Assembly (NCBI RefSeq): GCF_039540195.1
Contig: NZ_BAABEO010000008.1
Coordinates: 682,001-746,000, forward strand
Direction of reading: 5' to 3'
Source: Zafaria ginkgonis
GTDB lineage: Bacteria > Actinomycetota > Actinomycetes > Actinomycetales > Micrococcaceae
DNA length: 64,000 nt
The notes under the pieces are model-generated. The model was not told where the DNA came from, did no database searches, and saw only the letters and a list, made by a program, of their open reading frames with translations. Positions 42,167-51,321 of this stretch are shown here, piece after piece. The translations under genes were made by a program, and so were the position numbers. How positions within the stretch are numbered: the stretch's first letter is position 1; each line of letters begins with the position of its first letter.

Positions 42167-42217
42167 GATGCACTCCCGGTATCAGTCAATGCAGTAAGGG
42201 GGTTGGACATGCATCAT
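42163..42217. promoter_or_regulatory. Two LysR-operator-like motifs between lysR and tctC
   Basis: ACATGATGCA at 42163-42172 overlaps the lysR start codon, and GGACATGCATCAT at 42205-42217 is the exact inverse of ATGATGCATGTCC found before kdgD. Paired sites of this kind suit recognition and activation sites of a LysR protein that also represses itself. Confidence 0.55.
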
Positions 42218-42331
42218 ACTTGCTCCCTAGTCTTTCTTAGCGAACCGCAGGTGATAACGGTCACACGCAGGGACTCCCCCAACCCGCGGACCCGCAGTCA
42301 CCTCAGGCCCACAGACATATAAGGGATTCCC

Positions 42332-43327
42332 ATGAAGCAGATCTTCACTCGCCGTACGATGCTTGGCACCGCAGCCGTTGCAGCCGCCCTGGCCCTGACC
42401 GCCTGCGGCGGCAATGTAGGCGGCGGCGGCTCTGGGGAAGAGTTCCCGAGCAAGCCGATCAACGTCACCGTCGGCGCCGCTCCGGGCGGTTCCACCGACC
42501 TGATCGCCCGCGCCGTGAGCGAAGGCGCGTCCACCGACCTCGGCGTCGCCATGCCGGTGGTCAACAAGCCGGGCGCCAACGGCGCCCTGGCCATCAAGGA
42601 GGTCCAGGGCAAGACGGCCGACGGCTACGAGCTGGCCACGCTGAACGCTTCGCTGGTCACCATCACCCCGCTGGCCGTCGGCGAGTCCGAGGCCGTGTCC
42701 CTGGACGACGTCGACGTGATCGTCGGCCTCTCCCAGGACGACTACGTGATGGTCGCCAGCCCGGAGTCCGGCGTCACCAACCTCGACGGCCTGAAGGCCG
42801 CCCAGGACCTGACCTTCGGCACCACCGGCGTGGGCACCGGCTCGCAGCTGGCCCAGGCGCTGCTGCTCAAGCAGGCGGACATCAAGGGGACCGAGGTGCC
42901 GTTCGATTCCGGCGCACCGGCCGTGACCGCGGTGCTGGGCAACCAGGTGCAGCTGGCCACCGTCCAGCTGGGCGAGGCCAAGGCGCAGATCGACGCCGGC
43001 AAGCTGGTCCCGATCGTGGTCTTCTCCACCGAGCGCAACCAGTACCTGCCGGACGTGCCCACCGCCACCGAGGAGGGCTACGACATCCCGGTGTCGCAGT
43101 ACCGTGCGGTCGTGGCGCCGAAGGGCACCCCTGAAGACGTCAAGGCCCGCCTGAAGACCGCGTTCGAGAACACCTTCAAGACCGACGCCTACAAGCAGTT
43201 CAACGAGCAGAACCTGCTGACCCCGCGCGAAATCTCCGGCGAAGAGGTTGTCACCGAGTGGACGGCCCTGGCCGACAAGTACAAGGAGCTGACCGAGAAG
43301 TACGGCGTCTCCCTGAAGCAGAACTGA
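42332..43327 (+). CDS. tctC: Tripartite tricarboxylate transporter substrate-binding lipoprotein
   Basis: 331 residues. Lipoprotein signal with LALTACGGNVG (lipobox LTAC, Cys24). The mature domain is a Bug/TctC-type binding protein: PINVTVGAAPGGSTDLIARAV (carboxylate-binding loop), MPVVNKPGANGALAIKEV, and PDVPTATEEGYDIPVSQYR. Captures a carboxylate outside the membrane for TctA/TctB. First gene of the tct operon, divergent from lysR. Confidence 0.92.
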   Translation: MKQIFTRRTMLGTAAVAAALALTACGGNVGGGGSGEEFPSKPINVTVGAAPGGSTDLIARAVSEGASTDLGVAMPVVNKPGANGALAIKEVQGKTADGYELATLNASLVTITPLAVGESEAVSLDDVDVIVGLSQDDYVMVASPESGVTNLDGLKAAQDLTFGTTGVGTGSQLAQALLLKQADIKGTEVPFDSGAPAVTAVLGNQVQLATVQLGEAKAQIDAGKLVPIVVFSTERNQYLPDVPTATEEGYDIPVSQYRAVVAPKGTPEDVKARLKTAFENTFKTDAYKQFNEQNLLTPREISGEEVVTEWTALADKYKELTEKYGVSLKQN

Positions 43328-43358
43328 GCCAGTGCCACGAGCACACAGGAGAACCACC

Positions 43359-43895
43359 ATGCATGAGACCACCAACGCGGTTCCCACACCGGCCGACCCC
43401 GAGGAGGACCTGACTCCCGAGCAGCTGGCCGCGAAGTGGGAGGCGGAGGCGCCGCCGGCCGCCGGCCCCGTCGCCAACCTGGCCTCCTCCGCGGTGGCCA
43501 CCCTGATCGGCATCGCCGGGATCGTCTTCTCGGTGAAGCTGGGGCTGGGCACGCCCGCCCAGCCCCAGCCCGGGATGTGGCCGTTCATCATGAGCCTGGT
43601 CATCGTGGTGCTCGGCCTGTCGCAGATGTTCATTGGCCGCCACGGCGGGGAGGGCGAAAAGTTCTCCCGCCTCTCCTGGCTGGTGCTCTTCGGCGTCGCG
43701 ACGCTGGTGGGGCTGGTGGCGCTGATGCCCGTCATCGGCTTCGAAATCCCCTCGCTGCTGCTCTGCATCGTCTGGATGAAGTACCTGGGCGGCGAAACGT
43801 GGCGGTCGACCTTGCTCTACTCGACCCTCGTCGTGGTCGCCTTCTACGCCATCTTCATCCTGGCTCTGGGGACCACCATTCCCCACCTGTTCTAA
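43359..43895 (+). CDS. tctB: Tripartite tricarboxylate transporter TctB family protein
   Basis: 178 residues, with ACAGGAG before the ATG. Four hydrophobic helices: ATLIGIAGIVFSVKLGLG, MWPFIMSLVIVVLGLSQMF, WLVLFGVATLVGLVALMPVIGF and STLVVVAFYAIFILALGTTI. About 45 polar N-terminal residues precede them. Small membrane subunit of the transporter. 31 bases after tctC. Confidence 0.85.
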   Translation: MHETTNAVPTPADPEEDLTPEQLAAKWEAEAPPAAGPVANLASSAVATLIGIAGIVFSVKLGLGTPAQPQPGMWPFIMSLVIVVLGLSQMFIGRHGGEGEKFSRLSWLVLFGVATLVGLVALMPVIGFEIPSLLLCIVWMKYLGGETWRSTLLYSTLVVVAFYAIFILALGTTIPHLF

Positions 43896-43979
43896 CGGGT
43901 TGGGCGCTCCCACAGTGTCGGCTTCGCCGCCACGGTGGGACCCTCGCGCCCCACCCTTGCCTTCGACTTAAGGTTTCGC

Positions 43980-45506
43980 ATGGAATTCCTGCAACCGGTG
44001 CTGGACGGCTTCGGCGTCGTCCTTGATCCCACCAATTTGCTCTACTGCCTGCTGGGCGTCGTCATCGGCATGCTCATCGGCGTGCTCCCGGGCCTCGGGC
44101 CCGCGGCGACCATCGCCATCCTGCTGCCGCTGACCTACGGCGTCGAACCGGTCACCGCCATCATCATGCTCGCCGGCATCTTCTACGGCGCCCAGTACGG
44201 CGGCACCATCACCTCGGTGCTGCTGCGCCTGCCCGGCGAGGCGAGCTCAGTGGTCACGGTCTTCGACGGCTACCAGCTGGCCAAGCAGGGCAAGGCCGGC
44301 ACCGCCCTGGGCATCGCTGCGATCGGCTCCTTCATCGGCGGCACGGTCGGAATCATCGGGCTGACCTTCCTGGCCCCCATCGTCGCCGGCTTCGCGCTGG
44401 ACTTCGGTCCGCCGGAGTACGCGGCCCTGGCCCTGCTGGGCATCCTGCTCGTGGCCACCATCAGCAACGGCAGCAAGTCCAAGGCACTGATCGCCGCGGC
44501 CTTGGGCCTACTGCTGGCCACGGTCGGGCGCGACGTGTTCACGGGCGCCGAGCGGTTCACCTTCGGCAACCTGAGCCTGGCCGACGGCATCGACTTCGTG
44601 CCCGTGGCCATGGGCCTGTTCGGTCTCGGCGAGATCCTCTACAACCTGGAGGAACGCCACCGCGCCGCCAAGGCGCCGGCGAAGGTCGCCAACGTCTGGC
44701 CGTCCCGGGCGGACCTGAAGCAGTCCTCCGGCGCGATCGGCCGCGGCTCGGTCCTGGGCTTCTTCCTGGGCATCCTGCCCGGCGGTGGCGCCACGATCTC
44801 CTCGATGGCCGCCTACGCGATGGAGAAGAAGCGGTCCAAGAACCCGGAGCGCTTCGGCCAGGGCGCCGTCGAGGGCGTCGCCGCACCGGAGACGGCCAAC
44901 AACGCCGCCGCCACCAGCTCCTTCATCCCGCTGCTGACCCTGGGCATCCCGGCCAATGCCACCATGGCCCTGATGTTCGGCGCGCTGCTCATCCAGGGCG
45001 TCACCCCGGGCCCGCAGCTGGTCGAGCAGCACCCGGACCTGTTCTGGGGCGTGGTGAACTCGATGTACATCGGGAACATCCTGCTGCTGATCATGTCCAT
45101 CCCGCTGGTCGGCGTGTTCGTGCGCATCCTGCGCGTGCGCGGCGCCATCCTGGCCCCGATCACCGCACTGATCACGCTGCTGGGCGCCTACACGATCAAC
45201 AACTCGATGTTCGACGTCATGCTGGTGGTCTTCTTCGGAGTCGTCGGCTACCTGATGAAGAAGTTCGGCTTCGAGCCCGGCCCCCTGGTGCTGGCCTTCG
45301 TGCTGGGCGAACTGCTGGAGGCCAACCTGCGCCGGTCGCTGCTAGTGTTCAACGGCGACCTGTCGGGGGTCTTCGGACGGCCGATTTCCCTCTCCCTGCT
45401 GCTGGTCTTCGCCGTCGTGGCCCTGTGGCCGGTCGCCAAGACCCTGTTGGCCCGCCGGCGCACCGCCGCGGCCGTTGAAACCGTCAAGACAAAGGAAAAC
45501 GCATGA
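43980..45506 (+). CDS. tctA: Tripartite tricarboxylate transporter permease
   Basis: 508 residues, about a dozen membrane segments. TctA signatures: GVLPGLGPAATIAILLPLTY (duplicated motif, first copy), FYGAQYGGTITSVLLRLPGEA, FFLGILPGGGATISSMAAYA (second copy) and PLLTLGIPANATMALMFGAL. Large transport subunit, proton- or sodium-coupled. The ATG has AAGG upstream; stop overlaps the stress-protein gene by 4 bases. Confidence 0.93.
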   Translation: MEFLQPVLDGFGVVLDPTNLLYCLLGVVIGMLIGVLPGLGPAATIAILLPLTYGVEPVTAIIMLAGIFYGAQYGGTITSVLLRLPGEASSVVTVFDGYQLAKQGKAGTALGIAAIGSFIGGTVGIIGLTFLAPIVAGFALDFGPPEYAALALLGILLVATISNGSKSKALIAAALGLLLATVGRDVFTGAERFTFGNLSLADGIDFVPVAMGLFGLGEILYNLEERHRAAKAPAKVANVWPSRADLKQSSGAIGRGSVLGFFLGILPGGGATISSMAAYAMEKKRSKNPERFGQGAVEGVAAPETANNAAATSSFIPLLTLGIPANATMALMFGALLIQGVTPGPQLVEQHPDLFWGVVNSMYIGNILLLIMSIPLVGVFVRILRVRGAILAPITALITLLGAYTINNSMFDVMLVVFFGVVGYLMKKFGFEPGPLVLAFVLGELLEANLRRSLLVFNGDLSGVFGRPISLSLLLVFAVVALWPVAKTLLARRRTAAAVETVKTKENA

Positions 45507-45907
45507 GCGTCCTCGTTGGATACGTCCCCACCCCGGTCGGAGAGGCGGCCGCGCAGGCAGCCATCGTCGAGGCCAAGCTGCGGGGCGCGAAGCTGTTCAT
45601 CGTCAACTCGGTGCGCGAGGGCGCGCTGGTGGACAAGTCGGTGGCCACGGACGAGGACCTGGCCCGGCTCGCCGCCGACGCGGCGGCAGCCGGCGTCGAT
45701 GCCTCCATCCTGACCCCCACCTACTCCGACGACCTGGCCGAGGAGGTGCTGGCCCTGGCCGAGGCGCACGACGTGTCGCTGATCGTCATCGGGCTGCGCC
45801 AGCGCTCCCAGGTCGGCAAGTTCATCATGGGCTCGCACGCGCAGCGCATCCTGCTGCAGGCGGACCGGCCGGTCCTTGCCGTGAAGGCGGGCCGGCACGG
45901 GCGCTGA
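45503..45907 (+). CDS. Universal stress protein, fourth gene of the tct operon
   Basis: 134 residues. Usp fold with the nucleotide-binding end IVIGLRQRSQVGKFIMGSHAQ, a variant of the G-2x-G-9x-G(S) motif in which the second Gly is Gln. The ATG overlaps tctA (ATGA), which ties expression to the transporter. A related stress protein lies at 47008-47394. A regulatory role, sensing ATP for the transporter, is a speculation. Confidence 0.85.
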   Translation: MSVLVGYVPTPVGEAAAQAAIVEAKLRGAKLFIVNSVREGALVDKSVATDEDLARLAADAAAAGVDASILTPTYSDDLAEEVLALAEAHDVSLIVIGLRQRSQVGKFIMGSHAQRILLQADRPVLAVKAGRHGR

Positions 45908-45913
45908 CAACCC

Positions 45914-45963
45914 ACGCAAAAAGCGGGGCCGGACGGAATACCGTCCGGCCCCGCTTTTTGCGT
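45914..45963. terminator. Strong terminator after the tct operon
   Basis: 23-bp perfect arms (45914-45936, 45941-45963), GC-rich core and a T-run within the 3' arm (CTTTTTGCGT). It can act in both directions, and the convergent iclR gene ends 50 bases on. Confidence 0.9.
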
Positions 45964-46012
45964 CTGCGGGCGGCGCGAACCAGCCCGGCCGCCGCTCCCG
46001 TCCCGTGGAGAT

Positions 46013-46816
46013 TCAGGTCAGGCGCTCCCCCAGCGCGTCCAGGATCTCCGCCACGGTGGCGGCGGTCTCCTCCAGCGCGGTGGCCACCTCCCGCTCGCGG
46101 CCAGGCACCAGCTCCTCAACGGCCATGGAGACCGAGAGGGCGTCGGGCGTCGGTGCGGGGCCCTCGACGGCCACCGCCAGGCAGGCCAGGCCCGCGGCGC
46201 TTTGCTCGCGCTCCAGCGCGTATCCGCGGCGCCGCGTGGCGGACAGGGCCCGCTCCAGCGCCTGCGGCGAAGTCAGCGTGCCCGGTCCCACGGGGGCGAG
46301 CGCGGCCGGAAAGTGGGCCGGCGCGTCGGGGCCCAGGCGCGCGAGGATGGATTGCCCCAGGGCGGTGGAATAGGCGGGCAGCCGGCGGCCCAGCCGCGGG
46401 ACCTCGCGGCCGCGGCCCGGCGCTTCCCAGGTGGCCAGGTAGACGATGTCGGTGCCGTCCAGCCGTCCGAAGTGCACGGTGGCCCCGACCCGCTGGCCCA
46501 GCCGGGACATGTGGGGGCGCACCACCTTCAGCAGGGGGTCCGCGTCGAGGTAGGTGGTGCCGGCCAGGAGGGCCCGGATGCCGATGCTGTAGCGCGAACG
46601 GCTGGCGTCGGTACGCACCCAGCCGGCCTCGATGAGGGTCCGCAGCAGGGCGTAGAGGCTGCTGCGCGGGGCATCGATGGCCTCGCACAGCTCGCGGATG
46701 GTGATCGGCTCATTGCCGCGCGCGGCCAGCTGCTCCAGGATCTCGATGGTCCGCGCGGCCGACTTGACCTCCCGCACGCCTGCGGGCCGGCCCGCGGAAG
46801 ACTGGTGCTCCCCCAT
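46013..46816 (-). CDS. IclR family transcriptional regulator
   Basis: 267 residues. N-terminal winged helix (SAARTIEILEQLAARGNEPITIRELCEAIDAPRSSLYALLRTLIE, about 19-64), then the IclR effector domain with LGQRVGATVHFGRLDGTDIVYLATWE and LPAYSTALGQSILA. It is last of a minus-strand series after a stress-protein gene, with a hairpin between. Likely controls the hydroxyacid or peptide-transport genes nearby; the target is inferred only from position. Confidence 0.9.
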   Translation of the reverse strand: MGEHQSSAGRPAGVREVKSAARTIEILEQLAARGNEPITIRELCEAIDAPRSSLYALLRTLIEAGWVRTDASRSRYSIGIRALLAGTTYLDADPLLKVVRPHMSRLGQRVGATVHFGRLDGTDIVYLATWEAPGRGREVPRLGRRLPAYSTALGQSILARLGPDAPAHFPAALAPVGPGTLTSPQALERALSATRRRGYALEREQSAAGLACLAVAVEGPAPTPDALSVSMAVEELVPGREREVATALEETAATVAEILDALGERLT

Positions 46817-46935
46817 TCCTGCTGCCCCTTCCGGGCCCTGCCCCTATGCAGTGCCGATACGCAGTGGCGCCTCGTTGCGCCTTGCCGCTTCCGCGTCGCT
46901 CGCAGCAGGGTAGCAGAGCAGCCGTGTAATAGAGC

Positions 46936-46974
46936 AGCCTGGGTCCCGCGCACAAAGCGTGCCGGACCCAGGCT
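46936..46974 (-). terminator. Hairpin between the stress-protein gene and iclR
   Basis: 11-bp arms AGCCTGGGTCC (46936-46946) and its complement (46964-46974), lying just beyond the stress-protein stop on the minus strand. No strong U-tract. Confidence 0.5.
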
Positions 46975-47007
46975 CTTGCTCTTGACCCGCTTGCGCCGCG
47001 GGCGGGC

Positions 47008-47394
47008 TCAGCCGCGCGGTCCGACCCTTACCTTCACCGCCTGGACGGCGCAGCCCGCCTCCAGGATCACGCGCTGCGAGGTGGAGCCCAGGAACAGCTT
47101 CCCCACCGGCGAGCGGCGCCGGACCCCGATGACCACCAGCTCCACGCCCGGCTGGTAGGACGCGTCGATGAGCGCGTCGCCCAGGTCCGCATCCTGCGGC
47201 AGGGTCTGCCTCTCGGCGCTCACGCCGGCCTGCGCCGCTTCGGCGAGGATCAGGGAGAGCTCCTCCGCCGGCGTCCCTGTGCCGGCGGACTCCAGCAGCA
47301 CGACGCCGGTGCCGCGCAGCTGGGCCTCGGCCGTGGCCGCGCGGGCGGCGGCCAGGCCCTCGGGCGTATCGGTGTATCCAATGACGACGGTCAT
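47008..47394 (-). CDS. Universal stress protein
   Basis: 128 residues. Same variant nucleotide-binding end as the tct-linked protein: VVIGVRRRSPVGKLFLGSTSQR. Starts MTVVIGYTDTPEG with AAGGA 5 bases upstream. It follows the hydroxyacid dehydrogenase gene by 15 bases and is probably co-transcribed with it. Confidence 0.85.
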   Translation of the reverse strand: MTVVIGYTDTPEGLAAARAATAEAQLRGTGVVLLESAGTGTPAEELSLILAEAAQAGVSAERQTLPQDADLGDALIDASYQPGVELVVIGVRRRSPVGKLFLGSTSQRVILEAGCAVQAVKVRVGPRG

Positions 47395-47409
47395 GGCGGT
47401 CCTTCCGGT

Positions 47410-48405
47410 TCAGGCCACGGGGGTGGCCAGCGTGCCGTCGCGCAGGAAGCTGCGCAGGTTCTCCAAAGTCAACGCGGCCATGTCCTGGCGCGTCTCCTCC
47501 GTGCCGCTGCCCAGGTGGGGCAGCAGGACCACGGTGTCCAGCTCCAGCAGCTCGGCGGGCACCTCGGGTTCGTGGGCGAAGACGTCCAGTCCCGCCCCGC
47601 CGAGCCGGCCCTGGACCAGGGCCTCCACCAGGGCGTCCTCGTCGATGACGGAACCCCGGGCGATATTCACCAGGTAGCCGGCGGGACCCAGGCTTTCCAG
47701 CACCTGCGCGTCCACCAGGCCTGCGGAGTCGGGACCGCCCGCCGCGGCGACGACCAGGACGTCGACGGCCGCCGCGAGTTCCGCCGCCGAGGGCTGGTAG
47801 GCGTAGGCGGAACCTTCGATCGGCCGCCGGTTGTGGTAGTGGATTTCGCAGCCGAAGGCTTCCAGCCGGTGGGCGATGGCCTGTCCGATCCGCCCCAGCC
47901 CCAGGATGCCCACGCGCTTGCCGGAGGCCCGCACCGCCAGCGGGAAGTTGCCCTTGGCCGTCCAGTCGCCGCGGCGCACGTAGCGGTCCGCCGCGGAGAC
48001 GCGGCGCAGCACGTCCAGGTAAAGGGCCAGCGCGGTGTCGGCGACGCAGTCGGTGAGCACGTCGGGGGTGTTGCTGATGAGGATGCCGCGCTCGGCTGCC
48101 TGGGCCACGTCCGTGGTGTCGTACCCGACGCCGAAGTTCACCACCGCGCGCAGCTGCGGCAGCTGCCGCATCAGTTCCGTTCCGACGCCGAAGCGGCCGG
48201 AACAGACGGCCACCCGGATCTCGCCGGCGTGGGCGTCCAGGAAGGCCTCGCGCTCCTCCGGAACCTCGGGAAGGCGTAGGGCGCCGAACTCCTCGGTGAG
48301 GGCGGCCTGGACGTCCGGGTTCACGGGCCCAACCTGCAGGATGGTGTGGCCGACGGTGGCAGTGGCGTTGGCGGCGCCCGCGGGGGCCGGAGCGTAGTTA
48401 GTCAT
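47410..48405 (-). CDS. D-isomer-specific 2-hydroxyacid dehydrogenase (glyoxylate/hydroxypyruvate reductase-like)
   Basis: 331 residues. NAD(P)-binding GILGLGRIGQAIAHRLEAFG near 165. Catalytic Arg in NIARGSVIDEDAL, Glu in DVFAHEPEVP and His in LLPHLGSGTEETR. Substrate region VVNFGVGYDTTDVA. The TRRDM-type ending suggests a glyoxylate/hydroxypyruvate or 2-ketogluconate reductase, but the substrate is not certain. The start has a leaderless signature (TACTGT, 6 bases). Divergent from the ABC operon. Confidence 0.87.
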   Translation of the reverse strand: MTNYAPAPAGAANATATVGHTILQVGPVNPDVQAALTEEFGALRLPEVPEEREAFLDAHAGEIRVAVCSGRFGVGTELMRQLPQLRAVVNFGVGYDTTDVAQAAERGILISNTPDVLTDCVADTALALYLDVLRRVSAADRYVRRGDWTAKGNFPLAVRASGKRVGILGLGRIGQAIAHRLEAFGCEIHYHNRRPIEGSAYAYQPSAAELAAAVDVLVVAAAGGPDSAGLVDAQVLESLGPAGYLVNIARGSVIDEDALVEALVQGRLGGAGLDVFAHEPEVPAELLELDTVVLLPHLGSGTEETRQDMAALTLENLRSFLRDGTLATPVA

Positions 48406-48411
48406 GCCTGC

Positions 48412-48417
48412 ACAGTA
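48412..48417 (-). promoter_or_regulatory. -10 element, leaderless start of the hydroxyacid dehydrogenase gene
   Basis: On the minus strand TACTGT (TAnnnT) lies exactly 6 bases before the ATG at 48405. Confidence 0.45.
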
Positions 48418-48696
48418 GGAAACCGGGCGATGCGGGTCCAACACGCAAATAACATGGATCAATACCCTCGGGGCATCGCTAATGCAACATCCCCGGAATG
48501 TAGCGGAAGTCACACCGGTTTGCGCCGCCGGGAGCCTTCCACGGCGGAATTCCGGCTCTTTTGCGGCCCCGTCACACCCAAATCTTTCCTTGACGGGCGC
48601 TCCGGGCGCTTCCAAGCTGATGCATACACATCCAGCTTTTGGCTTCATATGTAGACACGCTGGCACCCCACCCTCTTTTCCGCACCTGGAGGAACA

Positions 48697-50289
48697 ATGA
48701 CGTTTTACGCAGCCCGCCCCGCCACGGATGCAAAGAAACTCCGTCCGCGCCGCGGCGCCCTGGCCCTCGCGGTGCTCGGCGCCGGCGTCGTGCTGAGCGG
48801 CTGCTCCGTGGCCAACTCGGGCGCTGCCACCGGCGGCGGAGCGGCCGCCGCCTCCGACACGCTCCGCGTGGTCCTGCAGCAGGAGCCGCCGACCCTGGAG
48901 CCGTGCGAGTCCAACCTGACCAGCACCGGCGTGGTCGATCGCTCCACCGTCACGGAGCCCCTGGTGGAGCGCAATCCGAGCACCGGCGAACTGGAGCCAA
49001 AGCTCGCCACCGAGTGGAGCTCGGAGGACAACAAGGTCTGGACGTTCAAGCTCCGCGAGGGTGTGAAGTTCCACGACGGAAGCGCCTTCACCGCAGAGGA
49101 CGCCGCCGCGACGATCGACCGGGCCGTCAACTCCAAGCTGGGCTGCAACGTCGAGGGTTATGTGTTCGGCGATGACGACCTCGGCGTCGAGGTCGTCGAC
49201 GACACCACCCTCACGGTCACCGCCAAGCAGGCGGACCCCATCCTCCCGCTGCGCGTTTCCTTCCTGGAGGTCGTCCCCGCGGAGACCTCCGCCACCGAGA
49301 AGGTCCGTGAACCGATCGGCACCGGACCGTACAAGCTGGAGAGCTGGGACGCGGGACAGAAGATCACCCTCGCCCGGTTCGACGGCTACTGGGGCGAGCA
49401 GCCCGCCTACGCCAAGGCCGAGTACCAGTGGCGCTCCGAAGGCAGTGTCCGTGCCGCCATGATCACCTCCGGCGAGGCGGACATCGCCACGGGGCTGAGC
49501 CCGGAGGACAACATCGGGGATCTCGGCGTTCCGTACCCGAACAACGAAACCGTCGCGATCCGCATGCACAACAACAAGGCCCCGTTCAACGACATCCGCG
49601 TTCGCCAGGCAGTCAACTACGCCATCGACAAGGAGGGCATCGTCGCAAGCCTCTATGGAGGCCGCGACAAGGTCGCCGCGCAGCTGGTTCCGGAAGGCGT
49701 CGTCGGACACAACGCGAACCTCAGCCCGTGGGCGTACGACGCCGAGAAGGCCAAGCAGCTGGTGGCCGAGGCCAAGGCGGACGGCGTCGACACCGGCGCA
49801 CAGGTCAGCCTGGTGGTGCGCAACGCGCAGTTCCCGAAGATCCAGGAGCTGGCACAGGTCATCCAGGAGCAGCTCACCCAGGCCGGCCTGAACGTCAAGC
49901 TCAAGATGCTCGAAACCAGCCAGCAGCTCACCTACCAGGTGCGTCCGTTCGCGGAGGACGAGGGCGACATCGGCCTCATGATCCAGCACGGCAACCAGGC
50001 CGGCGACGCCGCGTTCACCGTCGACCAGTACATGACCACCAAGGGAGCCCAGAGCGCCTTCGGCACTGCGGAACTCGATGCGCTGATCAAGAAGGCCGAC
50101 GCCGCCACCGGTGAGGAGCGCCAGAAGGCCTTCGAGGACGTCTTCGCCTACCAGAACGAGAACGTGGTGCAGTTCGCCCACATCTCGCACCAGACCGGCA
50201 TGATCGGCAAGGCCGCCACCGTGGACTACACGCCCAACTCCTCCACCGGCGACGAGCTCCGCGTGGCCGAAGCCAAGCCCGCACAGTAG
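48697..50289 (+). CDS. ABC transporter substrate-binding lipoprotein (Dpp/Opp family)
   Basis: 530 residues, ATG preceded by GGAGG. Lipobox LSGC in GAGVVLSGCSVANSG. Family-5 solute-binding signature: PLVERNPSTGELEPKLATEW, VWTFKLREGVKFHDGSAFTAEDA and IRVRQAVNYAIDKEGI. Binds peptides or other small amphiphiles, possibly sugar-acid conjugates, outside the membrane. First gene of a five-gene operon. A paralogue lies at 55435-57003. Confidence 0.92.
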   Translation: MTFYAARPATDAKKLRPRRGALALAVLGAGVVLSGCSVANSGAATGGGAAAASDTLRVVLQQEPPTLEPCESNLTSTGVVDRSTVTEPLVERNPSTGELEPKLATEWSSEDNKVWTFKLREGVKFHDGSAFTAEDAAATIDRAVNSKLGCNVEGYVFGDDDLGVEVVDDTTLTVTAKQADPILPLRVSFLEVVPAETSATEKVREPIGTGPYKLESWDAGQKITLARFDGYWGEQPAYAKAEYQWRSEGSVRAAMITSGEADIATGLSPEDNIGDLGVPYPNNETVAIRMHNNKAPFNDIRVRQAVNYAIDKEGIVASLYGGRDKVAAQLVPEGVVGHNANLSPWAYDAEKAKQLVAEAKADGVDTGAQVSLVVRNAQFPKIQELAQVIQEQLTQAGLNVKLKMLETSQQLTYQVRPFAEDEGDIGLMIQHGNQAGDAAFTVDQYMTTKGAQSAFGTAELDALIKKADAATGEERQKAFEDVFAYQNENVVQFAHISHQTGMIGKAATVDYTPNSSTGDELRVAEAKPAQ

Positions 50290-50319
50290 CAGCGGCACCA
50301 CGGAAAAACGAGGGAAGCA

Positions 50320-51309
50320 ATGCTGACGTACCTGAGAAAGCGAATCGTCTCCAGCGCCCTGCCGCTGGTGGTGGTGATCGTGGGCGTGTTCGCGCTGGCC
50401 AGGCTCACCGGAAACCCGGCCAGCCTGTACCTGCCGCTGAACGCCACGGACCAGATGCGCGCGGATTTCGCCGCCCGCAACGGGTTGGACCAGCCGCTGC
50501 TGGTCCAGATGGCCGACTACTTCGGCGGCGTGCTCCAGCTGGACTTCGGCACTTCCCTCCGGACGGGAGAGTCCGCGGCGGCCATGGCGCTGCGGGCTTT
50601 CCCGGCCACCCTCCAGCTCGCCGCCACCACGATGGTGATCGCCATCGTGCTGGCGGTGATCGTCGGCAGCTGGGCCGCCCTGAAGCCGAACGGCATCGCC
50701 GACCGGATCTGCAGCTTCGTGTCGATGGCCGCCGCTTCCATCCCGGACTTCTGGCTCGCGATCGTGGGCATCTGGGTCTTCGCCATCACCCTCGGCTGGG
50801 TCCCGACCTCCGGGGTCGCCGGCGCCGCGGCCTGGGTCCTGCCGATCGGGACGCTGGTGATGCGGCCCTTCGGCGCCCTGGTCCAAGTGGTGCGCGGGGC
50901 CATGGTGTCCGCCCTGGCCGAGCCGTACATCAAGCTCGCGCGCAGCAAGGGCGCCTCCCAGTCCCGGGTGGTCACCCGCCACGCGCTGCGCAACGCCGCC
51001 GCGCCGGCCCTGACCGTCGCCGGCGACCTGACCGTGGGCCTGGTCAACGGGGCCGTGGTGGTGGAAACCATCTTCGGCTGGCCCGGCATCGGCAAGCTGA
51101 TGATCGACTCGATCCTCCAGCGCGACTTCGCCGTGCTGCAGGCCTGCGTGCTGCTGACCGCCCTGGCCATCTTTGTCCTGAACATCGTCATCGACCTGCT
51201 GTACGCGCTGCTCGATCCGCGCGTCCGCCCTGCGTCGGCCGCATCCCGCCGGCGCGCCAAGGCCAGCCGGGCCGCCGTGCCCGCGCAGAGCGCCCCGGCC
51301 AACGCCTAA
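50320..51309 (+). CDS. ABC transporter permease (DppB type)
   Basis: 329 residues, six membrane segments. Starts MLTYLRKRIVSSALPLVVVI as DppB/OppB proteins do. Family blocks GLDQPLLVQMADYFGGVLQLDFGTS and the EAA-like loop YIKLARSKGASQSRVVTRHALRNAAAPALTVAG (about 207-239). NGAVVVETIFGWPGIGKLMIDSI lies near the C-terminus. Confidence 0.92.
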   Translation: MLTYLRKRIVSSALPLVVVIVGVFALARLTGNPASLYLPLNATDQMRADFAARNGLDQPLLVQMADYFGGVLQLDFGTSLRTGESAAAMALRAFPATLQLAATTMVIAIVLAVIVGSWAALKPNGIADRICSFVSMAAASIPDFWLAIVGIWVFAITLGWVPTSGVAGAAAWVLPIGTLVMRPFGALVQVVRGAMVSALAEPYIKLARSKGASQSRVVTRHALRNAAAPALTVAGDLTVGLVNGAVVVETIFGWPGIGKLMIDSILQRDFAVLQACVLLTALAIFVLNIVIDLLYALLDPRVRPASAASRRRAKASRAAVPAQSAPANA

Positions 51310-51321
51310 GGAGGAGAACCC

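Noticed and set aside
48418..48696. Extra promoter or small gene upstream of the ABC operon
   Set aside because: TTGACG near 48597 has no -10 at acceptable spacing, and the short frames here lack ribosome-binding sites. I see nothing supportable in this gap.
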